Source: Onthophagus taurus
Lineage: Eukaryota > Arthropoda > Insecta > Coleoptera > Scarabaeidae
Assembly: GCF_036711975.1 (NCBI RefSeq)
Contig: NC_091976.1
Span: 26,226,001-26,290,000 of the forward strand
Length of the DNA stretch: 64,000 bases
Direction: 5' to 3'
The number at the start of each line of letters is the position of its first letter. The stretch's first letter is position 1. A program made the position numbers and the translations under genes. The notes beneath the pieces were generated by a model. That model made no database searches, was not told the DNA's origin, and saw nothing but the letters and a program-made list of their open reading frames with translations. Below are positions 46,121-58,600 of the stretch, piece after piece.

Positions 46121-49100
46121 TTACCTTCGTTGATTCATCTCCAATTCGCGTCTGTGTTTAACCCAAGCGTCGTCGGCTTGAACAATTATACTATTATTAT
46201 TACTTATCCTTTTGACGTCCTTTTTTTTCCTTAAAAGTCTCGGTCGAAAATGAGGCCTCCCCACATTATCATCTTCATCCTCGTCGTCATCATCATCTTC
46301 AATTTCTTTTTTCACCCTTTTCTCAACATCATAACACAAACTGCTTGAATTTCCACGTTTTCTCGTTGAAATTCCCGCCAAATTTAATAACGTTTCAGCT
46401 CCCTCTTTGATTTTACGTTCTTCTTCATCTTCAAAATCGATTCTTCTACAAATCGACGATTTCGATAACCTAAAAAAATATTTATAATTAAACGTTTCGA
46501 GGATAATTCTTTTCATTTACTTTATATCTTCTTCATCACTTTCAAAAGCTTCATCAATATAACTATCCGCTGCACTATATGTATGATCTAGACTTGGCGA
46601 ACTCGTTATAACTTGACAAGTGGTGCGTTTTTGTCGGTGTCTTAAACCGTTGCGGAGGCTTAACATAACGGCTGCTGCGTCGACTTCGTCCAAAGAATCT
46701 TCTCGAGGTTCCGATTTTATCCTTCGATTCATTTCGGAAGCTAAATACGGGAAGAGTTGTGGGTTGGGTAATCGAGTTATATTTGTATTTCGGTCGTTTG
46801 TGGGTTTTTTATTGTTGAAATAAACGCTAGGGTCTAAAGTTGAACATCGGTGAAATGGTGATCGAGTTAATGCTTGTAATAAGTTTGGCCGATATTGTTG
46901 ATCGACTGTCCATAATGATCCTTTACCTAAATTCTAATTAATTGAAAATATTAATTAATTTAAAATTTTTTTTAATATTACAGTAAAACCTCGATATAAC
47001 AGATTTCGTTAACAACTAACTAGAAATAACACTAAACCTAGAAACATTCGGATTTAGCCGCACGTCTCTCAAGACGGCTAAACCCGAATGATTCTAGTTC
47101 TAGGGTTGGTTCTAGTTTTATACTATCGCTAGAACTAACACAAGACCTAGAACTAGAATCATTCGGGTTTAGCCGTCTTGAGAGACGTGTGGCTAAATCC
47201 GAATGATTCTAGTTCTAGGTCTAGTGTTGGTTCTAGTTTTACACTATCACTAGAACTAACACAAGACTTTGAACTAGATTCATTCAGATTTAGCCGTCTT
47301 GAGAGACGTGCGGCTAAATCCGAATGTTTCTAGGTCAAGTGATAGTGTAAAACTAGAACCAACACTAGACCTAGAACTAGAATCATTCGGAATTAGCCGT
47401 CTTGAGAGACGTGCGGCTAAATCCGAAACTATCTAGTTCTAGGTCTAGTGTTAGTTCAATGATAAATATACAAGAAACAATTAAAAGTGTATATAGTAAG
47501 GTAAAAGGGTGCGTCAGGCTAAATGGAGAAATGTCCGAAACTTTTAATATGGAGAAGGGTATGGAAAACGGAAACTTAAATAATTAAGATGTATAAAACA
47601 AGAACAAGACCTTCCACAATAAGTTATTATAAATTAACACCAATCAACACCTTTGACCTAGTATATGCAGACGATATAATGTTGATAGCAAGTACGAAAA
47701 CAGAACTACAAAGAAAAATTGCACCTGGAAAACCTGTTTGGAAGAAAGGGGAATGCAAATAAATATAGGGAAAACCAAGATTATGCATATAACTAAGGGG
47801 GAAAAGGATAAAAACATAAATATAATGATAAGTGGAGAGAGACTGAAAATTGTGAATAAATTTCAATACTTGTACACCATTATTATTGAGAATGGAATAA
47901 TAGACAGAAAAATACAAAATAGAATAGAAAAAGTAAGTAATCTACCATATCTGTTCGAATCTAAGAGTCGCCCTCTTTCTTTGAATAATTATATCGAAAA
48001 AAAGATTACTCTTAAAATAAAGATGGTAAATAAATAAATTACATTATTACACAATAATGATTAAAACACAAACTTAACTTTATGTATAGTATACAACATG
48101 AAAAGAACATTTTTATTCGGTATCTGTTCTGAGATATTTTCCACTTCACTTACACTATTATTGCTGCCTGATTCTGAATCAGTCCTATCTTCTTCCCATA
48201 AAAAAATCATCCTCTGAACCATCTAAGGCGTTCGTAATGCAACATTTTTTAAATGAATGCTTGATTTGATGAAGTTTTCTGGGATTCATTTCCACGCTAA
48301 TGAAAACCCATTGTTGATGCACTACAGTTCGTTCATCCATCAGATGCAGCGATTTGAAATTACAGCTCCTTCCGCAAATACGCGCAAAATTTGAATAGAA
48401 TGTTCCTATTGGTAAGCCCGGTTTACAAAAGTCAACCAAGAACAGCTCTCTTTCTTAACTTTTCCTTGTCGTTTACGTACTTTCTTTCTTTGTATGTACG
48501 TATTTTTTGTCGTGTGTGAAACTGGCTATTGTGTAATAGTGGGGGATATAAGCGTCGCTTCGCTCAGGTTCACAGCATCCGTTCGATGAACAGAATAGCT
48601 TGTTTAATTTTCCAGTTGATGTCAGTGGATGGCCGTCACTCATTAACCATAATTCTTATTCTTTTCTTAAATAATCCTTGAAGGGCTTATTAATTGAAAC
48701 GTCCAACGATTGTAACACACTTGTCATACCTCCAGGTATAATTACCAAATCACCGTTGTTTCTTTTAACTTTAGTTTTTACATCATCTGTAACCATCATG
48801 ACCGCGAAATCCATCTAGTATTAGTATATTTAATGGTTTACTTAGATATCCGGGACGTCACATTCACCTACTCTTCCATAAGATCTCGTCATCCAGAATT
48901 TCTTTTGCGTTCGAACTATAACATCACTGAAGAGGAGCCCTAGTCTGGTACACTAATGCTTCAAAGACAGTTAGATCCGGAGTAGGCATGGGCATCAGTG
49001 GACCAAATAGCCACATTAAACTGCCCCTCAACTCGGACATAACCATTTTTCAAGCAGAAGTTCTTGCTATAAACTTCCGCACCGTTTTGAACCTACAACA

Positions 49101-52047
49101 TGGACAGAAAGGTGCATCCATAAACATTTTCACAGACAGTCGGGCCGCCTTAAAGGCAATTCAGGCCAACACGTGTGACTCCGCACTGATCAGAGAGTGT
49201 ACCAGCAATCTGAGAGAACTCGCTAGGGGCAATTATGTTACCCTATGGTGGGTTCCAGGTCACAGCAACATTGAGGTCAATGAGAAGGCGAACAACCTGG
49301 CCAAAGAGGCAGCGAACACGCCGTTCATTGGACCCCAACCTGGTTGTGGACAACAAAAAAGCCACCTAAAATAAATAATCAGCAGTTGGCAGGCCTCAAA
49401 GGTCGCCTTGACAAGCGAAGAGTATGATAACTTCGTCGCAAAACAAAATCGAAGAGGTTTTATGCCTCAGCAAAGGGGATCTAAGGACGCTCTCAGGTTA
49501 CCTGACCGGCCCTGAGCCCCTAAAATACCACCTATTCCACATTGGACAAGCTGAGGATTAAACTTGTCAACTTTGCAACGACGAGTCAGAAACAGCTGAA
49601 CATATACTATGCAATTGCGTCGCCAGAAGCCGTCTAAAACACAAAATTTTCGGTAAAGCTCTCTTAACACCTACCGACATAAAGGTACAATACTAAGGTT
49701 CATCAAGGACCTACATTTATTACCTACAAAGTTACAATAGATCTTATAGGTCGCGGTAATGAGAGAGGGAAATTTTTCATTTTTTGGTATTTTTCTTTTC
49801 TAGCGAGTATTAAATATGGCGCTAATTTTTTATCTCCAGCAGTACACAACATTAAATAAATAAATTGGGGTCTTATCAGCGTTACCAATTTGACTAAATT
49901 CATATTTTTTTCTTTCTAAGTTGAATTACGTATCTTTGAAAATTTGTTAAATTTTGTTCAAAATCTACTGGATCTACGCCGTAACGAAAATCCACCATGA
50001 CGCATTAATGTTCTACACCAACCTTCGCTTCTTTTAAATTCCAGACCTTGGCAATTTCTAAGCTCTTTAATTGCATCATCTACCTTGTTATTGGTAGTCC
50101 TTTTGCATGTTTTTCTTTGACAAAATCAATTACAACATCATTGATATGCGTACATTTTCCTGGTTTAGAATATTGCTGAGCGGTGTTTTCTCCAACGCAG
50201 AATATTTGATTCGTTTATGTTGAATTGGCGGCTAGTTGCTCTATTACCATTACTTTCCGCAAATACAAGAACTTTTCGCTTTAATGCAGCGTCGTAATGA
50301 ACCGTTGTTGTGGCCATAATAGGTAGTTAAATTAATAAAACTTCTATCGATTTCAGAAGGTGACACTTACACTGTTTAGATAACAGAACCTATATGGCAA
50401 ACTATACTGGGGATTCACCCAAGCGAATTAGGTAGTATCAACATAATTCGAACAGTAGGGTAACGCGATAAGACATAAAATTCGTATTTTTGTTGTTATA
50501 AAGAACAAAAATAATCATTTTTGTTTGTTTGAGTTAATTACTTTTGCGATTTTGTATTATTTTGTGTTTGCATCATATATATTCGAAATTCGTTCGAATC
50601 TAATGGCCCCTCTTCACTATGACTCATGATGGCCACAATTGATGATGGCTAGCATGTTTGATACCACTGTGTGCTACATCTACACCATACCACTGTGTGC
50701 ATCTTCCACACAGTGGTATAGTGTAGATGGCCCACCTAATGGACCACTCCAAGCAACAGGCGCTGTTGACGACCGAAATAGTTAAGCAATGATGGCCCAC
50801 TTTGTGGACATGCCATCCTTAGCCATTACCATTATCCACCACTTATGGCCACTTCAGGCCATCACTCCTCTACACAATGGCGATTGCTCGCAGTGGTCCA
50901 TGATAAGCCATAGTGAAGAGGGGCAAAAATAAGGCGCAAAAATATGTATAGCAAAAACAGTGCGCCTTAGATTCGAATGAATAAGGCATATTACCAAATG
51001 AATAACACAATTGTGGGCAAGAAAGAACTAGTTGTTATTCAGTGCTAGATTATTGTAAAGCTATTCGAATTTGTATGCATTCAAATTATTCATTTAAAAC
51101 AGTTTAAAGTACAAATTAAAATTTTTTTACATAACAGACACTTCCTTCTATGTATTAATCCATTATATCAAGGTTTAACTGTATTAAGTAATAAAAAATT
51201 GTTTTTATCATAACAAAATATAAAAACAATTTTTTATTGATTTAATTAATTTTCTTACAGGAGCTTTTTCAATCTTCTGAAAACATTTATTTAAAGACAA
51301 ATTGTGTCGAACACTATTCTTCCATCCCATTGGCGCCGTTCGAAAATACGGAAAATGATCGAGAATCCACGTGTAGATTTCTTTCACAGGAAGCGCTTTC
51401 TGATCCGAATCCTCGATAGCCATAAAAATTAAACACGAAAACGAGTACGGCGGTTTACTATTCGTGTGCACTAAAGGATCGTAAAGTACATTGTGAGGGT
51501 GTTTATTCCTTTGGTTAGTAACATTTTGGTGAACACTGTTTGTTGGAATCGGCGAATTTAACGAACTGTTTGAAGAATCAGCCGTCGAGGCCGAAGAGTC
51601 ATCGATATAATCGCTCGTTGGAGATTGATCGGAGAGCAAATTATTATTATTGTTGGTATTATTATTATTATTGGTCATGGTGTATTTTATTGGTGTTGAG
51701 TTTAAACTATTTGAAGGAGACGGATTTACAATATTCATTCCTTAAAAAAAATAAATTAATTAATTAGTTAATTAAAAGTTAGGTTCAGTTTTTGGCATTT
51801 AAAACGTCAAAATTGACACAATTTTACCTTTTAATAAATCTCTTTCATGTAACCAAGCTAAATTAGTTAAATCATCATCGCCGTTTCCCCCGGTTTTATT
51901 TACTTGACTTTGTGCAACAGCTAAAAGTATGGACATTGGTGATTGTGCTTCTCTTGTTGGTGTGCCAGCTATTGGACTTGCCGGAACGGACATTTTCGGG
52001 GTTACGCTCGTTTCTTCCGGTAGAATTAGAGCCCTTTCCGGTGACAT
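46121..52047 (-). CDS. FoxN2/3-type forkhead transcription factor (CHES-1-like)
   Basis: Nuclear winged-helix transcription factor. Minus-strand exons 51828-52047, 51259-51740, 46521-46933, 46121-46469; 1464 nt, 487 aa. N-terminal [16 protein letters not shown] is the FoxN2/3 signature. The forkhead runs about residues 168-260: [58 protein letters not shown], then across a 4.3-kb intron [18 protein letters not shown]. The tail has TLLNLAGIS and an acidic run. The acceptor choice at 46934-46935 gives NLGKGSLW; the AG seven bases downstream would break the frame. Asn-rich linker after residue 95. The upstream TTTATAG before the ATG suggests a 5' UTR intron. Start at 52047 is chosen because no upstream in-frame coding was seen. 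Confidence 0.92.
47020..47465. repeat. Cascade of alternating CTAG-rich and TTTAGCC palindromes
   Basis: Two palindrome types alternate: ttagccg.acgtctctcaag-acggctaaa centres (near 47067, 47182, 47303, 47412) and ctagttctagg..tgttagttctag / ctagaactaac..cctagaactag pairs between them. Spacing about 115-120 bp. Same family at 38854-38958, with traces near 41430 and 60972-61010. In the large FoxN intron. Confidence 0.85.
47600..48040 (+). mobile_element. RTE-like LINE fragment
   Basis: [20 protein letters not shown] followed after a frameshift by [20 protein letters not shown] and a [20 protein letters not shown] stretch: palm motif C and thumb of an RTE-type RT. Confidence 0.75.
48110..48905 (-). 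mobile_element. Pogo/Tigger-like transposase, C-terminal part
   Basis: Minus strand near 48790-48640: [40 protein letters not shown], then [20 protein letters not shown] (48265-48210) and an acidic end. Frame broken several times. Matching N-terminus at 49890-50320. Confidence 0.78.
48936..49870 (+). mobile_element. I/jockey-type LINE 3' end with RNase H
   Basis: ORF 48988-49374 holds an RNase H domain ([10 protein letters not shown] with the catalytic Glu, [13 protein letters not shown] with Asp, [20 protein letters not shown]). Downstream frames give [28 protein letters not shown] (zinc-like C-end). Ends in an AAATAAATAAA tail near 49862, so it is a 5'-truncated insertion. Confidence 0.85.
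49890..50320 (-). mobile_element. Pogo/Tigger-like transposase, N-terminal part
   Basis: Minus strand from ATG near 50320: [36 protein letters not shown] (pogo-type HTH), then [17 protein letters not shown] and [18 protein letters not shown]. Separated from its C-terminal half by the LINE at 48936-49870. Confidence 0.8.
50600..50925. mobile_element. MITE with gcccctcttcactatg ends
   Basis: Left gcccctcttcactatgactc and right inverse gcccctcttcactatggctt. The interior has smaller inversions (taccactgtgtg / cacacagtggta). Target duplication unclear. Confidence 0.75.
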
Positions 52048-52287
52048 TGTGCCTCTATAAACATTAATAAATTTTCAATTACACTATTTTATTATGTTTT
52101 GGTTGCTTAGTACCTAATCGTTGTTAGGTAAATTCTAAGATGTAAACAAAGTGAAGGAAATTGATTAAATGTTTAAATTATATGAAATTTCATCAAAAAT
52201 GATTTAAATATCATTTATAAATTGTTATAAAGCTTAATAAGTTGAGTGTAGGTCTCTCCACTTAGATATGTCAAATATGAATTTTTC

Positions 52288-52300
52288 GTTGCTTGGCAAC
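52288..52300. promoter_or_regulatory. X-box-like site
   Basis: GTTGCTTGGCAAC, an inverted GTTGC/GGCAAC pair matching the RFX consensus; 241 bp upstream of the FoxN ATG. Confidence 0.45.
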
Positions 52301-52741
52301 CGTGTCAAAATTTGTAATCAAAATGGTGGAGAAAGAAAATTATTATCAGATTTCTTGCGAAAATTAAATAAATTGAAGAAAATTTTGGAAAAAAAATAAC
52401 ACAGATAAGTACGCTTTTTGATAATAAAACTCGGTACAAAATACAAGGTTACAAAACCTGGGGATAAATAAATAACCTCAAATATTTTGATAACTCGGCG
52501 GTTTTAACCTCAACTTTGTATTTTTCCTTCACCCTCATTAATTTTCTTATAAACATAAGTATTTTGAAAAACAACATCGAGAAATAATGATAGTTACCCA
52601 TTTATGACCGCGACACCATAACAATATCAAATAAACTCAAATCAAAATCACACATTTTCACAATACTCCGTCTCTTTTTAAAGCTTACGTAAAACTCGAT
52701 GACGTACGTCTTGGATACTTTCAGAAACAAATAGCGTCATC

Positions 52742-52755
52742 GTTGCCATGGTAAC
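52742..52755. promoter_or_regulatory. X-box-like site
   Basis: GTTGCCATGGTAAC, the classic 14-bp RFX-type X-box. Confidence 0.45.
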
Positions 52756-53829
52756 GACGAGAGACAGAGATGGAAACGTGACGCAAGGATTTTATTATAT
52801 CGAGATGAAATCAAAATTACAGCAAGAATTTGATAGAAAAAGCGTTTATGTTGAAAAAAATAATTAATAAAAAAGAAAGGTCTTTTTTTGTAGAAAAAGT
52901 ATTTTTAGAAAATCCCTCACAAACACATTAACACAGCTTGTTACAAAGACGTAACCTTGAACAATTATAAATTAACAAAATCGTTTTGATTTTTGTAAAT
53001 AAATAGTTTTTGTGCCACCCCGAATTAGTTTCTTAATCAAATTTCGAAACGAATTTGCACGTTAGTAATCGTCGCGACACAATAACCTCTAAATCAATTT
53101 AGAACACGTGTACGAAGTTCGTAATGGAAACTATACGATGTAGGTCAAAATTCGGCCATTTCTGGCCCAGAAAAATATATAAAACACGATTAAAACTTGA
53201 TTTTTAAGGATTTATTTCTTTTCCGAAAAATAAATAACCTTCTCGAAACGTTTTTTGAGGGTTACAATTTTCGATGTCGTCGTAGTCACATTTCACTCGA
53301 TTTTAAAAACGAAACTTATTTTAATAGGATATCGATGATGACCGCGGGTTTTGTTTACCTTTAACGATGAGCGATAAATAACAAGAACAAAAACTAAAAA
53401 TAACCAACAATTAACACTCACAAATCGAACGAATTGTTACGGTTATGATGATGAGCACACCATTTTCTGCCAGCAAACATATGATGCTGGGTTTGTTTGA
53501 AGCTTGATTCTTCTTCGTAGTTGGTCGGTTTTATATTTTCGATTTTTGACAGTTTAGCGGGAATTTTAAATTATTCGATATTTCAAACAACGAGATTACT
53601 TTAAAAAAGTGAAATTACCTTCAATTTATTTACAAAGATTAACACATGAATGTTTCATACTAAAATAAAGAGTAAAATTTGTTGTATCACCAAATTTTAT
53701 CGTTTATAAATGACAATTCTTAATATCAACTACTGCCATCTGTTGGGTAATCTTATTAGATTTATTTGACATTTTGTTGTCAAAATTTAAATTCAATGAA
53801 GCTATTTTAAGGTATATCCACACTAAAGA

Positions 53830-54440
53830 AGCGCAGGGGATTTTGTTCCTGATTGCCGTAACCTGTTTAGGAAGCAGAAACAATAACAAATTTATCATAA
53901 ACATTTTGTCCACACCAACAAACTCATTTTAGTCGCTCATCACTGTCAAGAAACTTTCCATCTACATCAGGTTAGTGTATGTTTCAGTTTTTGAATGCAA
54001 TGTGGCTGCAATTATTATTATTTTGCAAAAACAGGAAAAGAAAATTCGTAAATGTTGGACTACTAAAAGGCAGACTCTTTTAGAAAGAAATACGCATGGT
54101 ATCATGCGCCTTATGAGTCCATTAAAGAAAGATTATTTAATAGCAAAATCTAGGATCGACAATGAAAATATAAAGAACTTTAGTCGTAGGCAAACCATTT
54201 GTTAATAAAATATATTCCAACAACAGATTTATGATAGCCACTACATTTTTTTCTTTTCCTTGTAATACTGAGCCACTAAATTTTTTATTTTTCTTTTTCC
54301 TTCATCAATATCAGCACCAATCGCTTTACTAATCTCCATCCACAAATCTTGTTTTTTGTAACCATCTTTAAAATTTTTATCCCGTGGGTTCCACAAACAC
54401 TCAGCATTTCTGTATGTCTCAATTAAATATAACATATTTA
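53830..54440. mobile_element. PIF/Harbinger-like remnant with MADF ORF
   Basis: Plus ORF 53975-54205: KKIRKCWTTKRQTLLERNTH, MRLMSPLKKDYLIAKSRIDN, FSR; resembles the N-terminus of Harbinger transposases. Minus ORF 54241-54435: LIETYRNAECLWNPRDKNFK and YKKQDLWMEISKAIGADIDE, the MADF domain often paired with these elements. Left boundary may be ggtatatccacactaaag near 53810; right end not found. Confidence 0.6.
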
Positions 54441-54589
54441 ATTAAGTTTATTGAAGAAGAGTTCTCTCTGAGGTTGTACTTCGCCATTTCATGAATTGTT
54501 CATTAACCTTCTCTGCAGAGGTGAAATATCTTGGACAAAGGAATAACTTGGAAACAAATTACAATTCTAGGTAAATATGACACAATCAT

Positions 54590-55060
54590 AACCTAATTAA
54601 TGCAGAAAGCCCTACTACTTACTAGCACTTGGTGCAGAAGCAAAATCAGTTCCAACAAAATCAGAGAAGGAAGCAACAATTGAGAGGAAGCACCCTCTAT
54701 TGAAGGCAGAACTATTATCCTCAAAACAGAAATCAAATACCTAGGGTTAATACTAGACAATAAATTAAACTGGAACTCCCACATAATCAAGGTGAGGAAA
54801 AAAGCCATTATGGCTAACTTATGGCTAAATGAAGGCTCCTTGCACTTCATTTATACATACAAAAGGAGGCAGCTTTAAGTGCCTTATCACTGAAAACATG
54901 CTCTTCACTCAAGTTGATGCAGGATAACTTCAGAGGACATCTCAAAATCCTCAAAGACGCATGTCTAAACCAATTGTGGGGATGTATAAAGGGCCTGCTA
55001 AGTGCTGCAGCCTAAGTGCTGTGAAGTAATCCACCCCCACATGAAACTATATGGTGATCC
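54590..55060 (+). mobile_element. LINE reverse transcriptase thumb fragment
   Basis: KTEIKYLGLILDNKLNWNSH near 54725-54785, followed by KKAIMANLWL. Jockey/R1-like; frames broken. Confidence 0.7.
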
Positions 55061-55465
55061 TTCTCTTCAACTCTTGCATCACCTAGTTACTCTCTATAAT
55101 AATTTGTTTAATAAAAATGTTTTAGATTTTAATGGATTTAAACCTAAAATAACAATAATATACAATAGAGTTTTTATTTAACAAAAAAAAAACAGTTTAT
55201 TACAATATTTTATTGCACTCGCAGCAAAACGATAAGATTTTTTTAAAAGTTAAACAACTTTAAAAGTATTAAATTATTAAATAATAATAATTATAATCAT
55301 ATTAAATTTTTAATCAATCACTTCCATTCTTCAAAACGTTAAAACGTTATTTTTTGTCGAAACAAACACATTTTTGAGGTTATAAAAAGTATAAAATAGA
55401 CTGAAAATACTTATCAACTATTCGTAACAATACTGTTTTCTTTTTTAAAAAAACCTGTTTCTTTT

Positions 55466-55471
55466 TTTATT
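55466..55471 (-). terminator. poly(A) signal, ZFYVE1
   Basis: AATAAA on the minus strand, 176 nt past the stop codon; AT-rich 3' flank otherwise. Confidence 0.35.
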
Positions 55472-55646
55472 TAAACATCATTATTATTAATTATTTTATA
55501 CTTTCCCTCGTAATTCTCATATATTAAGAGAAAAATATAACGATAAATCATTTTTTTTTACATCCAATTATTTAAATTAAACCCTTTTCTTCTTCGTCAT
55601 GTCGTCATCACTCAATATTAATAATATCAACGGGGAAAAAGCGATT

Positions 55647-58600
55647 TTATTCATCGCATTTTTTACAAACGCGCACCGGATAATCCCAACCTCTAAATGG
55701 AACACGTTTTCTCCGTTGCGAACAATCATCGCAAACTCCTTTACCACATTCTCGGCAGTGATGTAAAGGTACAATTGGACCAAAAGGCATTTCGCAACAC
55801 CAACAATATAAACATTCCGAATCGGGTGTCCAATAACTAGGTCGCGCAGTGTCTTTTATGATATCTTTTGGAATTTCCAAAGCGTAAGCAACGGCAGATA
55901 TGGAACTGATCACAGTTTCACCAAATTTTCGTATTTTCACTTCGTTATCATCAATTGTTTGACTTAAACTTGGTAAATTTTCAGTGTAACAAACATCGCA
56001 AACACGAACCGGATCGCGCCAACCTCGAGATGGAACCGGTTGGGTTTTTGATGAACATTTTTCGCAAAAACCTTCACCGCATGATCTGCAATGATGTTTT
56101 TTTGAAGTTGGTGGAAATGGGGTTTTACATTTATTACATTCCTAAAAAATAAAGATAATCATATTAAAATAAAATGAATTTTAAAGAAATGACTTACAAA
56201 AATCTCTCTATCAGGTCTCCAATAAGAAGGATTAATAGTTTCTGTGAAAAAAGTTTTAACCGCATTTGTAGGTTGTGATCCAACGTTAGCAACAACATCG
56301 CTTAAATATGTAACACTATCAAGCACCTTTTGAATCGAATTTGTTGAACCAACAAAGTTTTTGTCTTGATAAACAAATTCTCCCTGTAAAAAAGGTGTTA
56401 AATTTATGCAAAAAATATATGGTATATCAAAGAAGGAATAGCAGGATTGTTACTTGTTGGGAGAGATTCGTTTCACTTACACCAGGCCAAACATGAACGT
56501 ATTCAACTAACACCGCTGCTTCTTCTGGGCTTTTATTTCCATACCAATGTTGTCTACTTCGATAAATTTCCCCACAATTTCTACATTCAATAATGTAACC
56601 CGACCAAACATAACTTAAAAGATTAGTCCACGATTTTTCTGTTACTGATTGATAGCTGGGTTTTACTATAATCCTTTGTCCATTTTTAGAACATTGCTAA
56701 AAAAAAAATTTGCGTTTAATTATGTTCTAAATCTGATATGAGTGGTGTTTCAAAACAAACTTTTTTACCTTGCAAAGATAAACGCAATTTTGAAATTGAT
56801 GTTGGAATTTACATCTGTTACTGTTTAAATGAGGTTCCCCTTCTTCTTTATGCCCCATTGAGAGAGTACAACCTTCGTTACAAGATTGGCACTTCACTTG
56901 ACATGCAAAATAGTCTTTTAAATGTAATTGGGGTGGAACGTTTTTAATTTCACTGCTAAATTTATCATTTAAACCCTAAAATAAATATAAAAGAAACATT
57001 AATTTTAATAACAAAATTTAGAACTAAGGTTACCAACATTGTTGAATTGGCGAACTGGAGAAAAACGATTTTGTTTATAGGTAGTATAAAAGAAAAATAA
57101 AACAATGAATGTGTAAATGACAGTCGTACTTTAACGATGAAAAAGTTTATTTATGTTTTTCAGTTTCTACCGGTTTCGGCGTGTTAATGCCATTCTCAGG
57201 AAACCACGTTATACGATTTTATGTTTTCTTTTTATCATACTCTTTTATTTTCTTTTCTTCTCATTCCGCGTGAATATTAAAAAAAAAAAGATAGATTTTA
57301 CAAAAGCTATTCGCGCCTAAAATCAATCCTAGAAATAACAGAACATTCATGGTTTTGTAAAATAGATAAATTATATCAAACAGAAACAAATACAAGTTGG
57401 GTTGAACATTGAAACAATACAATAGAGAATAGAAGAAAAGAAAATAATGAATACAACCATTTTCTAAAGTTATATTTCTTTTCATTACTTGTTTTTGTTC
57501 TGGCAATTTTAAATATTGATAGAATTTGTCACAGTCCATATTAAAGTTTATAAGTATAGCGACTTTTGCATTTTTCGTATAGAGATTTCATGAAAGTAAG
57601 GTTCGAGTGGGGACGAATTTCCAAATGAAAATATCGCAATTATATTGTCCCTCATTTAGAAAATACTATTTGATTGCAGGCCATGATTACAATACTCTGT
57701 CAACAGCTTCAGACAGAGATAACCATCTAGTGGGAACATTCTTAATCATTAGAGAATGGGTTACTTATTCTCCAATGTTTTTTTTCCGTATTAACGCAAA
57801 CAGGATCATTTCAAAGTTGGAAATTTGGTCAATTACACAAATTTCATCGTACCTATATATCCTCATTAATGTTTATGTTTAAAATTGAGGTTATTAAGCA
57901 GACAGATGTTTAAAAGTAGGATTTTCTAAGTCATAATATTTTTTAATATATTCCAAAGTGCGTTCATAAACTTCTCTATCCTCAAATATAAATTTGTTTG
58001 AAATGACTTAGATACAATCGAACCTGAGTGCCAAAAAGATTGTCTTGTAATCGAGTTTTTAACTTATTTATAACCGTCACCATAATATCATGAAGTTCTG
58101 TTGCAGTTACGTCTTCCTTCTCCATTAATAAGATTGATTCAGCCATGAAAGTAAGGTTCGGGTAAAGATGGGGATGTTAAATCGTCTTCCAATTCATTCT
58201 CCTGAGACTTGACGAATTTTCAATTGAAAACATCGCAATTGTCTTCTCCCTGATTTAGAAAATACTGTTTGATTGTACGGCATGTTTACCATACTCTGTC
58301 AACAGCTTCAGACATAAATAACCATCTAGTAGGAACATTCTTAATCATTGGAGAATATTATTCCCTTCTAGAAACTGTACTTGATGCAAATTCGGAATCA
58401 ATTTTATTAATCAATGTTTCGACATCATAATTGAGTTGTGCATTAGTGAGTACATGGCTATTACAATTTGCTTTTACTTACTATAAATCGATTTTTTGAG
58501 GAAAACTTCTAGTAAACCGAGTTGTAGTATTTCCCATAGTTTACAGCTGCATTATCTGTTGAGTACGCCATCACGTTTTCTGTTAATTAATTGTTATCGT

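Larger units (their letters stand above)
52060..53800. promoter_or_regulatory. FoxN upstream region
   Basis: Probable 5' UTR intron and promoter. Includes two X-box-like sites (separate entries). No coding exon recognised. Confidence 0.35.

Noticed and set aside
46921..46935. AG acceptor at 46927-46928 for the third FoxN exon
   Set aside because: It would need a one-base partial codon that the upstream donor (phase 0) does not supply. The AG at 46934-46935 restores NLGKGSLW as in FoxN relatives.
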